A DNA stretch of 64,000 bases. Source: Pseudeuparius sepicola (Eukaryota; Arthropoda; Insecta; Coleoptera; Anthribidae). Within the stretch, counting starts at the first letter, position 1. Every line of letters starts with the position of its first letter. A model generated the notes under the pieces. That model was not told where the DNA came from. It worked only from the letters and a program-made list of their open reading frames with translations, and did not search any database. The position numbers and the translations under genes are program-made. This document shows, in pieces, positions 11,761 to 22,534 of this stretch. The stretch is from the NCBI GenBank assembly GCA_963920635.1, contig OY987303.1, positions 19,570,175 to 19,634,174 on the forward strand, read 5' to 3'.

Positions 11761-11830
11761 CGTTCAATGCACATTGACGTACAGCGCTGGCAACGATTAT
11801 AGATTTGGGAGCCCATTGAACGCAACCAAT
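11761..11830. mobile_element. Hairpin MITE related to 9,585-9,699
   Basis: CGTTCAATGC at the left and CATTGAACGCAACCAAT at the right are inverted. The interior CAGCGCTGGCAACGATTATA resembles the inverse of the other copy's interior. The element may extend leftwards to about 11,700. Confidence 0.45.
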
Positions 11831-12339
11831 GTTTCGGCACTTGTCAAATTTTACAGGTAAAGGAAACCACCTGATTGCTATTGGGCACTTCATATGACAT
11901 TAATTTTGAAGCAGCAACTATATCTGCGGACAAAATTTATTTGAAAGAATTAATAAAGAAGATATCGGCGACCCTGAATAATTTTTGGTCCAGCTATCTG
12001 AAACTGTTCTGTTTTGTAATCTATACAATGCTATTGATAAAGTTAGCACCAAACAGGAAATTTGTTTATTATTGGATTTTTTGACGACACAGCCCACAGC
12101 CCACGCCTGTTAAATTTGAAATTAAAAATTGGGAAAAATCGGGTTTGCCTTGGAAATACCGGAAAAGTTGTTAGGATGCGAAGATTTTTATTATCTAATA
12201 ATAAAAATGTATAATAAAAATGTATAATAAAATGTATTATAAAAATGTAGGTATAACTTCAATACTACAGATCGTTGCAAGTGAGGTTCCAACTGCGTTA
12301 GAAGAAGAACAAAAATAAATTCCGAAAGGTGATTGCACT
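11831..12339. other. AT-rich stretch with short ATAATAAAAATGT repeats
   Basis: A tandem-like run of AATAAAAATGTATAAT units spans about 12,196-12,250. No gene is visible. Confidence 0.5.
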
Positions 12340-12720
12340 TTTTACTTATTACACCTAACACCTTTTGCTTTGAAAGTACTAAAACTTTTTGTGATCTTTC
12401 TTACTTCGCCAAGTAAGAGAATTCCAGCAATTTCCCTCCCCTCAGAAAGAAAATCTCTCGGCGTTTCTATCTCTCTGAGCGCCTGAAATCTGAATTCAAT
12501 TAGCTGAAATATCTTTTTATTGTGCGAATAAGTCGCCGGGCCCTTGATTAAATGCAAATCCGAGGGAGAGAGGGTCGGCACGCGAGCCATTTAGTCGTAA
12601 TATTAGTAATTAGAGTCTGGCAGTATTAATTTCAGCCATTTGCGTGTGGTGGTGTGTCACCGGCAAGGTGTCACTTTGATCAAATCACGACCGTGCAAAT
12701 TCAGTTGAGAAGATTATTTT
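12340..12720. promoter_or_regulatory. Enhancer-like island with POU, TCF and homeodomain motifs
   Basis: This stretch is of higher complexity and GC than its flanks and has no repeat ends. It holds a perfect octamer ATGCAAAT (12,552-12,559; POU class), a TAATTAG homeodomain-type core (12,607-12,613) and CTTTGATCAA (12,674-12,683; TCF/pangolin class). The short minus-strand frame across it looks incidental. The motifs are seen directly; enhancer function is inferred. Confidence 0.35.
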
Positions 12721-13143
12721 GGCATTTTCGCAAAATGGAAATGGTAGTTCGTACAATAAAGGTGGATATGTTGTCCATATCCCACGAGGACGAGGGTTGA
12801 GCACGACACCGTTTTTTTGCGTTTTCGCCATTCTACTCGTGGCTGTATAGCTGCTAAACAGATAAGTATGATGAAAATAATTTGACAGATTATGCTCCCG
12901 TTTTGAAATAAAATCAATACAAGGGTTATTTGTTTTTCCAGCACATTCACACGCGCCGGAGAAAGCTTGAGAAAACGCTTGCGTTAAACTCTGAGGTTTT
13001 GCTTTTACTTCACAGGTTATTATATTGTGCTTTTAACGATAATGTTTACTTCATGACTGAATCACCCTGTATACAGAAAATTAATTGACTTAACTAATGA
13101 AGTGGACGACAAGTGACTGTCATTTGTTTTCTACATATTGACG
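12721..13143. other. Unassigned stretch with a mariner-type terminus at 13,063
   Basis: No gene. GAATCACCCTGTATA at about 13,061-13,073 is the same terminus type as at 762 and 19,721. No partner end was found. Confidence 0.4.
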
Positions 13144-13560
13144 TAAAAAAATAGTATATTATACACTTAGGTTGAGAAGTGAGCCATTATATACTGAGCT
13201 TTTTTATATCCTGAGGCGCGTAGCGCCGAGGGATATAATATGCGAGGTAAATAATGGCCTTCTCAACCGAAGTGTATATAGAATTTTTTTACTACTAACA
13301 TTGAAATATTGCCATATTTTAGTTTATTTTAGTCATTTCTCGCTTTTTTCAAATACTTCGAAATATCAAGTAGCCTGGGAGTTCAGTTGTCAACCTGATA
13401 AAATGACACTAATCTTTAAATGTCATACATATAGAAAATTTTTCATTATTTACCTAGGTATTTTTTTATTATCATTATTTACCTAGGGTGAGAAATATTA
13501 CTTCTCATTAAAGGAATGAGGTAAATAATGGTGATTTCTCAGGTTAGTAGTAAAAAAACA
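13144..13560. repeat. Two overlapping palindromic units
   Basis: The first unit (13,144-13,297) pairs GTAAAAAAATAGTATATT...ACACTT with AAGTGTATATAGAATTTTTT and has GGCGCGTAGCGCC at its turn. The second (about 13,285-13,560) pairs TTTTTTTACTACTAACA with TTAGTAGTAAAAAAA and contains three copies of ATTTACCTAGG-like or inverted AGGTAAATAATGG phrases. The two share the TTTTTTTACTACTAAC arm. No coding capacity. Confidence 0.6.
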
Positions 13561-13615
13561 ATATTATAATATACTAATAACTGTTTATTATAGGATATAA
13601 TATGTACAAAAAAAT

Positions 13616-13825
13616 TTGATCAAATTTAAATATTTATATCCAGAAATATTTCTAAACAAAATCATTTTTAATACTAGGATGCAACAAAATATTCAAAACA
13701 TAAATAGAAATTCTGAAATTCTATTCTATGGTTCTTTACCTTACATTGAAGAATTGACACCAAAGACCATGAAAACTTTTAAAGATGAAAATAATATTAG
13801 AATAGCTCTTAAAAATATTAAATAA
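13616..13825 (+). pseudogene. Possible Penelope-like or other reverse-transcriptase C-terminal fragment
   Basis: The 69-codon frame contains FYGSLPYIEELTPKTMKTF, then KDENNIRIALKNI. This resembles the linker between the reverse transcriptase and the GIY-YIG nuclease in Penelope-like elements (x-LPYI-x(n)-I-x-I-A). No catalytic motif is present, so the call rests on a short resemblance. Confidence 0.25.
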
Positions 13826-14160
13826 ATTGGAAAAATATAAACTTGGTGTAATTATAAAAGAAAATAATCTGACATAAGACATGTTTTCCTAAAAACACGC
13901 ATTCGTTTTACATTGGATTTTTTAATTGGGAAAATCCCGCAAATAATAATTGCAATTGGAGCCCACTTCCGCAGCGGAAACAAGTTAATCTTAGGGCGGG
14001 TTGACGTTAGAGATTATTTTCTAGAAACATGCATTCGTGGCGTACGACTATTATTTTTAACAAGCACGGAATTGCTCTCTATTCTTAGCACTAATTTAAA
14101 CGGGCTTAAATCAAAATTCCTCATGTTGATTCCTTTTGCTCCAACATGAAAAGGAAACAC
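13826..14160. other. Unassigned stretch
   Basis: It contains two similar phrases, AACACGCATTCGT (about 13,893) and AACATGCATTCGTGGCG (about 14,026). No gene. Confidence 0.35.
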
Positions 14161-14696
14161 ATTGTATCGTTTTTAGACGCCCAACCTCTGTTGGTGGAAA
14201 ACGGTCAAAGATATGGAGTTATTATATATATGGGAGATAATATAAGGTGTATAAAGGAATAAATTGGCTCATTTAGCGACTCTTTGCAAATACGACGCTA
14301 GGCGTCGCGACGCCAAGAAATATGTTTCCCACCAACATACTACTTTTGTTGCATTGTTCGAAAGCCCTAATTTTTCTGAACATTTTTCATTAATTCCATT
14401 TTTAGTTATTCTCTTCCGTTAAAAAGTTAATCTTCAAAAACGCATTAAAATATTAATTTTTGTTAATCGCAAATGACGCAGTGTTTTCAATGATTTTATT
14501 TTTGGGGATAGTCCCCCGACCCTTTATTTGTTTGAAAGATCTTCGAACCGCGTCTTTTGACTACATTTGTCAACATACAAATCCGCTAAATGAGCTTTAT
14601 GCACCCTATATCATCTCCCATATATAATATCTCCATATTTTTGGCCGTTTTCCACCAACAGAGGCTGGGCGTCTAAAAATGATCACTCTATACAAT
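14161..14696. mobile_element. 536-bp fold-back element
   Basis: The left arm (TTTTTAGACGCCCAACCTCT, then GTTGGTGGAAAACGG) is matched in inverted form by the right arm ending GGGCGTCTAAAAA near 14,680. The pairing continues inward through the TATGGAGTTATTATATATAT and GGGAGATAATATA blocks and the CTCATTTAGCG block. The middle has GGCGTCGCGACGCC, a small perfect palindrome. No coding capacity. Confidence 0.75.
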
Positions 14697-15280
14697 AGTA
14701 CAATCCATCATTATCATCTCGCCCTTTAGACTGTTGATTTTAGAGAACAGCTGAAGCTGTTGATTGTAGTGGCATATCAGATCGCAAGACTCCATTTACG
14801 AGAAAAAAATATAAGGGATCTGTTCTTAACTAGATAATTAATGTTTTAATTTGGTTTCTCAGGACAAATTAAAAATAATGCACTAAATAAAAAAACCGTC
14901 TATTATTTCACTGTGATGTTTTTTTGTTAATAATTAATTGCCTTCAGCAAATATTAGGTATTATTAATAAAATAGTTTTTCGTTATCATTTTCCTTAAAA
15001 CACTTATTAGTTATAACATTTATTTTAGGAAACCTACGAATCTGGAAGGATCATTGGGAAAATACGTTGAACCTATAAATAAATACCATATATTTTATTA
15101 GATTAATGGGACTGACAGGATGTTAGACACAAAGCGCAGCGCTGGCAAATGTAAATTCGATGTGCTGACAACTTTAAATCGTGCCTTTTTTCACTAGAGG
15201 CGTTTTCGGTATCCCACCAACTCATGTCTGCGCGGTACTCCGAAAGCTTCTAGTTCGTTCAACCAAGCCAATGACATTAG
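14697..15280. other. Unassigned stretch
   Basis: No gene and no repeat ends were recognised. Confidence 0.4.
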
Positions 15281-15640
15281 CTCTTCCCACTTTATTCAAT
15301 TTTTAATAGCAAAATCTCCGGACCCAAAACTTTCCAATTACGAATTCACCGCGTTGCCGGAGGGTGTGTTTTGATCAACCGTGTCCCTCCCTTGAATATC
15401 GTAAAATAAAATTAAGCAGTTTTCTCCTAGCTCATTACGGATTCGCTCCACGAAGCTAATCAAATACAAAATACAGGAACCGAGAGCGGGCAAAGAACTA
15501 CATAATAGCGACCCCTAACACCCCACCTTAATGGGGTGTTTCGGGAGGGAAGGTTTGCCTTTAAATGAATTCCCTAAATGTTGGAACAAGGGGAAATTTC
15601 CGGATTAAGCGGTAAGATTTTCAAGGAGAGAAGGGGAGCT
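15281..15640. repeat. Dispersed ~350-bp repeat, copy A
   Basis: It shares ordered blocks with 18,260-18,430, 19,885-20,200 and 20,530-20,720: TTTATTCAATTTTTAATAG, GTTTTGATCAACC, AAATAAAATTAAGCAGTTTT, ATTACGGATTCGC, AATACAGG, GGGCAAAGAACTA and AATGAATTCCCTAAATGTTG. There are no TIRs and no frame. It is either an old transposon or a locally duplicated noncoding sequence. Confidence 0.6.
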
Positions 15641-16220
15641 TAAGTATGCCTTTGGGTTCTAATGATGCGCTTTCTTGCGACTTCTTGCGACTATATATTT
15701 TACAATATACAATAGCTATTATTGGCAGTCTCCTATAATTTGAAGCAACAAAGTTATCTAAAACGTAACGCGAGCTGATATAGTAAAAAGTCATGATTTT
15801 TTTTATAGGGAGTAACTTATCATTTTATATAACTCTGAAGTCTGCAAAATGTATCGAACGTATTTATTAGAAAAATTTGTTAGGAATTTACCTACATATC
15901 TATATTATATCTTGTTACCAAATTTCATAATAATCGACCTACTTTACAATAACAGAACATGTTTGGTGTAAAATTTTGAAATGTTAGGAGATTAGAAACT
16001 CATCAAACTTGCCGGAAAAGTGCTGTTTTCTATTTTAATCAACATAATATGATACGCATGAAATAATTATTCTATGCCCTAACTATTATTTTCTAATAAA
16101 AACAGTGCGGTCATTTCGTCAACAACTTCTATTAGCCCAAGAGTTGAGAAAATTTTGAAATTTCAATTTCAGTTCGCCATAGTTTTTAAATTATTCGAAA
16201 TAAATAGAACCCTAAGTCAT
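15641..16220. other. AT-rich stretch without recognised features
   Basis: No gene or defined repeat was seen. Confidence 0.4.
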
Positions 16221-16577
16221 ATTAAACCGTTGAGTGAGGAATAATAAGAGGCGCAACGCCCATATAAAACTGCGTGACCGGTTTTCGTGTGCTTACCCTG
16301 AAGCCCCCCGTTGCCCCCACTCGCTATAGTCGCCTAGCGACCACGGATTTTTACAACTTGTTTATGTTTTCGAGAACACCAATCCCTCTACAACGGGCTC
16401 ACGGTACAATTTTATTTATTTTTTATTTTACTGGAAGGATATGTATTTTTTTGTCTCGAGTCTCGGACGCTTTTTATCTCGGACGCTTTTCATCTCGGAC
16501 GCTTTTCAGCCGCGTTTTCCGCCTCGCTGCGCCCCGTAAGGTTGCGCCTCTTATTATTCCTCACTCAACGATTAAAC
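16221..16577. mobile_element. MITE with 30-bp perfect TIRs and 7-bp flanking repeat
   Basis: The TIRs are 16,228-16,257 (CGTTGAGTGAGGAATAATAA, then GAGGCGCAAC) and the exact inverse at 16,541-16,570. Both are flanked by the direct repeat ATTAAAC (16,221-16,227 and 16,571-16,577), a likely target-site duplication. The interior is GC-rich relative to its surroundings and includes three 16-base tandem units at 16,461-16,508. A 119-codon frame crosses the whole element and I regard it as incidental. Confidence 0.85.
16461..16508. repeat. Three tandem 16-bp units
   Basis: The unit TCTCGGACGCTTTTYA is repeated exactly three times; the first copy differs by one base. It lies inside the MITE with 30-bp TIRs. 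Confidence 0.95.
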
Positions 16578-16887
16578 GCATTTATTGCTCAAATCAAAGA
16601 ACAGTTATTCTTCTGCAATATTGTTTAACCTAACTCGAAATGTAAGCACAAAACATATTTCTACAATCCATCAAGAGTTTGGCCATCTCTCCCGAGTCCT
16701 TGGGAAACGATGGCCATGTATGTCCGGATAAGATGGTCATGGGATTTTAAGTTCTTTTTGACTTTTTTGACTTCATGACAAGTAGTCCATACTTACTTTC
16801 AAAAAATGTACGCATTTAATCCAATCAACTTTTTGTTTTGTTTGGTGGTAATCCTCACCGCACCCAACATAGAGATTTTCTTTAAAA

Positions 16888-17660
16888 TTATATTGTTCCA
16901 CATTCATCACATTCTAGGCAAATGTCGCCTTCTTCGTCCTCACTAGAGGACGATATCATTATCTACATCTTTCTTGATCTTATTCTTGGAAGGTTGTTTA
17001 TTTTTTTTTTTTTTTTTTTTAGCTTTTTTCTTTTCGTTTGCTACTTTTTCTTTTTCCTTTCGTAGGTCTAAATGTTCAGGTGAAGTTAAAATAGCTGCAA
17101 TTTGTTTGGCACGTTTTATTGTTAAGTTATTATTTTGTGGGTGTTTTTATTATTCTGTTCTTTAGAATGAGCCGATGGGGCTTCTAAATCTTCTGTTGAT
17201 AGGGCAACACTCTGTGTCTGCTTTGTGGGTGGAGTTTGTGATGGTTTACTAGAGGAAGATTCTATATGCAGAACGCACAATCCTGGATAATATCACGACT
17301 GAAAGTCATGACTCCTGCTCTTGCTTTAAAAGCTGATGTACTGTTTTGTGTTTTATCAGTCATACCCCAACTTGTGCACACTTGAGGTCCCTAAATTGAT
17401 ACCTGTTGATTCTCCGCTCAGGATGATTTTCACGATAATCGATCTTCATTGGGCTTCTCCAAAAACACAAGGTAGGCCCATATTGCTCTTTTTGAAGTTT
17501 CTGCTTTTTATTCGACGCTCTAACGTTTTTCTTGGTATGTTAAATTCAAATGAAGCGTGTGGCACAGACATATTTTCATTGGCAAAGCTATTAATTGCAT
17601 CAACCAAGTCTTCTTGAGAAAAGTTTCCACGGCTCTACACAGCTTTTCTTGTATATTTGG
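16888..17660 (-). pseudogene. Internally deleted pogo-like (pipsqueak HTH / DDE_1) transposase
   Basis: Read on the minus strand from about 17,660. First come IYKKSCVE and RGNFSQEDLVDAINSFANE, then VPHASFEFNIPRKTLERRIK, a helix-turn-helix of the pipsqueak/CENP-B type. Next is a glycine-leucine-proline block (MGLPCVFGEAQ). The frame then jumps directly to a C-terminal piece (AFKARAGVMTFSRDIIQD), a Ser/Thr/Pro-rich segment, a lysine-rich block encoded by a long poly-A tract, an acidic SSSSEDEEGD stretch and a Cys cluster (CLECDECG) before the stop at 16,888. The whole DDE catalytic domain is missing and there are frameshifts. The similar phrases CATCTCTCCCGAKTC at 16,685 and 17,760 may mark the element's flanks, but they run in the same direction. 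Confidence 0.7.
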
Positions 17661-17920
17661 CGTGTGCAAACATAAATTGTTTTATAAACTGAAATTAAGG
17701 AGAAGCCCATATGTGTTAATTTTAAGCTGTGGCCATCACTCGCGAAAATATGAAGGTCATCTCTCCCGATTCTCCGGAACCCCAGGTTTTGTTTTATTTC
17801 ACATTTGTAGGTTACGATGTACCTCATGACATAGCATTAATCGATTACAGGCAAATGACAGCGGTTCGCCAATTATTGTCCCTAATATATAGCAATTAAA
17901 ACGGGTACTCAAAAACTTTA

Positions 17921-18046
17921 TTACTTTTCTACATAATCCCCTAAAAGTCTAATACATTTCCCATAACGATGTTGAAGCTCTTGGAAACTTTGGAAATAAA
18001 ATTGTTGTTTTGGTCTCTCAACCAGCCGTTGATAGATGTTGACAGT
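17921..18046 (-). pseudogene. Mariner transposase C-terminus
   Basis: The minus strand reads TVNIYQRLVERPKQQFYFQS, then FQELQHRYGKCIRLLGDYVEK and a stop at 17,921. This is the characteristic end of mariner (DD34D) transposases (L-x-x-R-x-x-K-C-I-x-L-x-G-D-Y-V-E-K). Upstream the frame is lost, so only about 42 residues remain. Confidence 0.8.
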
Positions 18047-18259
18047 TGTACTACTAGAGTACCGATTGTTTCTGTCAACGCCAACTAGTCTATAGTGACA
18101 ATAATTGGTGAACCGCCCTCGTAGTTCTAATAATGCCTCGCGATGATCTGCTAGATTTCAAATTCACTCAATTAACTTGCAGGATGACATCCTTCGACTA
18201 TACCCACATGCACCAAAATAACCACTTGACCAAAATAACCACTTGACCGACTTTTCCAT

Positions 18260-18430
18260 TTGATAAAATAGAATGAAACTATGTTCTTTCTCCGAATTCA
18301 TTGCATAGTCGCTTCACGAAGGTAACGGCTAACTCTATGATTAAAAAAGGTTTTTCGGTAAGGGAATTCCTTAAATGTTGAAACAAGGGAAATTTCTGAC
18401 TTCACTGGTAAAACCTTAGATGGGAGTACA
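18260..18430. repeat. Dispersed ~350-bp repeat, copy B (partial)
   Basis: Matches the second half of copy A: GATAAAATAGAATGAAAC, CATAGTCGCTTCACGAAGG, GGGAATTCCTTAAATGTTG, then AAACAAGGGAAATTTC. Confidence 0.5.
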
Positions 18431-19884
18431 ATCTTGGGGCCAAAGTTTACAGATTATAAGAATGTATAACGTTATTGGTTTGCTAGAGCAACTTGTTTGT
18501 TTGCTAGATCAACTTGGTGTCTTTATTTAAAATACCTAGACCTGCATTATTCATTTAAATTAAATTTCAAGGTGTCTTTTCACTCAGTCTAAGCTGGGAT
18601 ATATTGCGGAGTTTTTAATTACGGAAACTTCCCAGTTAATTGAGGTAATTGCTGCAGAGTACGTCAGTGGAAAAATGTTAATCTTAAGTCGAGCTTAACC
18701 TCAGAGATGTTTTCCAGCATTCGTGGTGTAGGTATTACCTAACAATTTTAATCAAGGCGAACAAGTTTGCTATTTTTAGCACTGGTTTATTAGGTAAGTA
18801 AAAAATATGCAGAGTGCGCAAGAGAAATTACTGCCAATATTTATTATATCTTCCAAACAAATAATTATATTGAAATGTCCAGGTATATAGCAACATTATG
18901 TTTTAATTTTATTATTTCCATGCAACCAGTGGCGAAGGTATAGGTACGGAGTTCAGAGGCATTATTTCAACAAAAAGAGATGATACGGTCCTGTACAAAA
19001 TTAGAACTCAATACACTATTAACAAAAAAAGTAGTTAGTTATTATGAATTGGTCGTTAGAAGAATTAACTGTTTTTTTTTTGAAAATTACAATATCCTTA
19101 TTTATCATGAAACCCGTGGCCAGCACAGGGAAAAATGAGTAAAGATATTCATACCAAATTTGATGCATACTCAATATACGCATACAGTGCCATGGATTAA
19201 TGTCATATCCCCCAAGCAACCCGCATGATGTAGGTATTAATCAGTAATTAGTAATCAAGATCATCAAGTGAGTGAAAATAAATAATAATAAATAAATAAA
19301 ACAAAAGAAATTTTCATACACTGTAGATATATGTCTCGAATTTATGACAAATTTGATTTTGAGAATTAGTTTCTGAAACATCAACCGAAATATTCCTAAC
19401 CTAATAAAAACGCAAAGGAGAAAAAATGAAACAAAAATCAATGCATCTTGTCAACTCAAGCCGTGCGTGGAAACTTCATTAGAATAATTAAATAGGTATG
19501 TTTAAATTTATAAAGGCGTTTCTGAAATTTGAATCTTACTTACGGAGCAAATATTTCAGGTTACATTTCATAAATACCATAGGAAATAATCTAAAGAAGT
19601 CAATATTTAGGTACCTATATGAGTTTGTGACGGATTGGCATAAACCTGTAAACTTGTCACAAGGTATTTTGAGACCCATGCATGTTGATGAACTTTTCGC
19701 CTTATTTTGACGAAGTGAATCACCCTGTATACTTTTTTTTTGAAGATACGAAAGAAGATAGGAAAGGTTGTTTAGAATTTAAACTTTTAAAGAGAAAATT
19801 AGAGGGGAAAACTTAAACACTTTTTCATTAATCTCTCTACACTAAACAAACGCTATGAAGTATATAAATTTAAGCCCGCCAGCG
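18431..19884. other. AT-rich stretch; mariner-type terminus at 19,721-19,727
   Basis: No gene. The only recognisable mark is GAATCACCCTGTATAC at 19,718-19,733, the third instance of this terminus in the window. The frame at 19,498-19,710 just before it is interior sequence of that element and is not a protein family I know. Confidence 0.4.
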
Positions 19885-20200
19885 TCCTTAATTCCTACCC
19901 TTTATTCAATTTTTAATAGGATAATCCACCGAACGAATGCAGAGCTTCACGAATGCAATTATGAATTCTCCTTGCTATCAGGAGGTGGGGTATGTTTTGA
20001 TCAACCCCGCCACTCCTTTGTACATCATAAAATAAATTAAGCAGTTTTCTTTTAGCTCGTTATGGATTCGCGCCACGATGCTAATCAGATATAAAATACA
20101 GGCGCTGTTAAATTAAGCGTGATAGGGCAAAGAACTAACATAATAGCTGCCGCTAGAGCCGTACCGCCAACGAGCTATTTCGTGAGGTAGGATTGCGTGT
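19885..20200. repeat. Dispersed ~350-bp repeat, copy C
   Basis: The best match to copy A, with the blocks in the same order: TTTATTCAATTTTTAATAGG, TTTTGATCAACCCC, AAATAAATTAAGCAGTTTTC, ATGGATTCGCGCCACG, AAAATACAGGCGCTG and GGGCAAAGAACTAACATAAT. Confidence 0.6.
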
Positions 20201-20885
20201 TAAAAATTGTGTAATTTTAACTTCACTTGTAATACTCATCATCTGGGCAAATGGCCCCGTTAGTTATTTTTCTACATCTTTGACTATACTTGGTATCTTC
20301 GAAAGGCTCTAAAAACTATCGCGTAGTGTATACCAAGCTAAGGAACGATTGATCACAAAGATGCATATTTGAAAAATAAAATTATTGTTACTTCGATAAA
20401 TCTTGTAAATCCAAGACTGCGGGAGATAACTTGATTTAAAAAGGTGTTTATCTATTAGACTCAGACTTACTCTTTTGACTTATTACACAAATTCTTTACA
20501 TTATTCATGCATGCCAACTGTTTTAACCTAGACAGTTTGCCCTTTATTCTGTTTTTAATGCGAAAGTCCCTCGGGCGGGTTCTACGTAATTATGAATTAT
20601 TTATTCACTTTGTTACCCAAAATGTATGTATGTTTTTGGACTAATGCCCAGGCCCGCTATTTCTTTAGGAATTAGAAAATAAAATGAGGCAGATTTCCGC
20701 TAACCTATTAAAATGGAACTGCTTTCACTGTTTTTATAACCTTTTCTGGCATATATATGGGATCTGGGTAATTCCAACTCTTCCTCTACATACAATGTGT
20801 TCCTGTCTTAAATCGTCGAACTTCACCCATCAATAGAAAACATAATATATAATTATTATTTCGAGAAAAAAGTCAATGTGAACAT
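20201..20885. other. Unassigned; weak fourth copy of the dispersed repeat at 20,530-20,720
   Basis: CCTTTATTCTGTTTTTAATG, TAATTATGAATT and AATAAAATGAGGCAGATTTC follow the order of copies A and C. The rest is unassigned. Confidence 0.4.
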
Positions 20886-21344
20886 AAATCAAAGGCTTTA
20901 TAAAGGTGATTTAAAGTTTGATTTTGCAGGTTTTTAATAATCAAAATCTTGAGAAGGGCTGACCAAAGTATTAAATGAAATCATGATTTCTTCATGTGCT
21001 CGAAGACAACTTTCGAGCAGTTGTTTTCTGATTATAATAATTCCTCAAAGGACTATTTACAAGCCATGGTGGTCTACGGATATAACACGAAGTTTGAAGA
21101 TCCTTTTCACCGAAAATATAAAATATAGAAGGGTCACTCGGCAAAAAGCATGAATATGGCCGAGGCAGTCCGACCGCTGTTACCTACAGTTTATCTAATT
21201 TCAATTGAAACACTTGAATCGCAAGTGATTTCAACAGAGTATCTATATAACAGGCGTTTTTCCAGTACAGTGTAGTAAAAAAAGAAGAGGGAGATAGTAT
21301 AGACAGGCCCGTCCTCACTTAGTAACATGTTACAAAAACTTGTT
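20886..21344. repeat. 459-bp recent duplication, copy 1
   Basis: Nearly identical over its full length to 23,233-23,691; I count about four or five differences, for example GATTTAAAG/GATTAAAAG, GAAATCATG/GATATCATG and CTATATAACAGGCG/CTAGATAACAGACG. It contains the hairpin GCTCGAAGACAACTTTCGAGC. There is no frame of note and no TIRs. The sequence just outside each end differs between copies. Confidence 0.9.
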
Positions 21345-21800
21345 GCTGAAACATATTTCTATAATTTGTTGATAAATTCTAGACGTCCTCATCTCATTTA
21401 AAGTTGGATTGCTAGCAACAAGCAACATTTTTATAATACAATAATTACAACATGTCCTAAGAAAAATGGAACAAACTTCGATACAAACGAATACAATAAC
21501 GTTAATGTTAGCAGCAGCAGCAGCAACATGTTGCCAAAAGCTTATCGTTTGTTATTGACACGAAAGCCTGTGTTTTTTTTTAAGGAGTGCGTTTAAAAAA
21601 ACTATATTAGGCATTTTTCAATTGTAAAAATAACACCGTAGAATTCTTCGGCATCCCTCAAAATAGTCATGTAGCAATTTTTATAAATTAAAATTTTTAT
21701 TCCTGACTTTTGAAAAAGTGAAAGTGAAAGAATTTTTGATATTAATCTAGGATGAGGTGGACAGAGCATCAGTTATTACCCAGTTAAGTCTAACTGGGTA
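21345..21800. other. Unassigned stretch with GCAGCAGCAGCAGCAACA
   Basis: A short trinucleotide run lies near 21,516. Several ACATGTT/TTGTTGC phrases recur here and in the end of the 459-bp duplicated segment. No gene. Confidence 0.35.
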
Positions 21801-22532
21801 TAAATCGATTATATCAAAAACGCTCCACACACTGTAAACGAACTAACTCTAAAAAATACAGAAGTCTGCCAGTCAGTAAGTCCATACCAGTTAAGATGGC
21901 TGGTGTGCCACAACAGCAAACGCACAGAAAATGTATTATTTCAGACAGTGACGTTATTGAGAAAGGTCCAAAAATTTAAATTGCTTTTATTTGTTAGTTG
22001 GCATTTTGTGTTTAGCAATATTTTTTCAATGATTCACAGCACTCATGACCCGTATAAAGTTTCATAAAAATTCAGCATTTTGAGATGAGACAGATAAGAA
22101 CACTCTGTATATTTTGTATTGAACCTTTGCACACCAACACCTTGAGTGGTCCTATTGACTATTCAACTGTTTTGAGGGGATTCCATGGCACACTTGAATT
22201 GGCAGATGGCTTTAAAATTCCTATTTTGCTCAACTTTGACACCCTGCAGAATAGAACTCCCTGTATATTTTTTCAAATTTGGAATACAGGGGTTTTGGGG
22301 TATTCTGATTAACGGTATGGGGTCAGCTTTTAAATAAAAAAATCGCTAAAATTTTTTCGTGGAAATCGGGGCTATAAAAAAATCGCAGCCGGTCCTGGAG
22401 TTGCATTTTGAAAATGGCAAGAGAGTCAAAAGAAGCGGTTTTTGAAGGCCTTTCAAATAAAAAAAGTTTAGGCGATTATCTCCAAAAATGAAGATTTTAC
22501 GGATTTGTACAGTTTTAAAGTTGGACACCCTG
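21800..22532. mobile_element. Palindromic MITE family C, copy 1 (left end lost)
   Basis: The right end TTGGACACCCTG is followed by TA (22,533-22,534). The interior matches copies at 49,404-51,047 and 58,938-59,441, with phrases such as AGTTTAGGCGATTATCTCC, AAGGCCTTTCAAATAAAAAA and ACTCCCTGTATATTTTTT. The first 280 bases are shared only with the 49-51 kb copy. No left CAGGGTGTCC end is visible. Confidence 0.7.
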
Positions 22533-22534
22533 TA

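Noticed and set aside
16274..16633. 119-codon plus frame
   Set aside because: Runs through a MITE, its 16-bp tandem units and beyond its right TIR; no domain.
22085..22312. 75-codon plus frame with similarity to the frame at 59,016-59,219
   Set aside because: Both lie inside the palindromic family C MITE; the similarity reflects shared repeat DNA, with indels between copies and no family resemblance.
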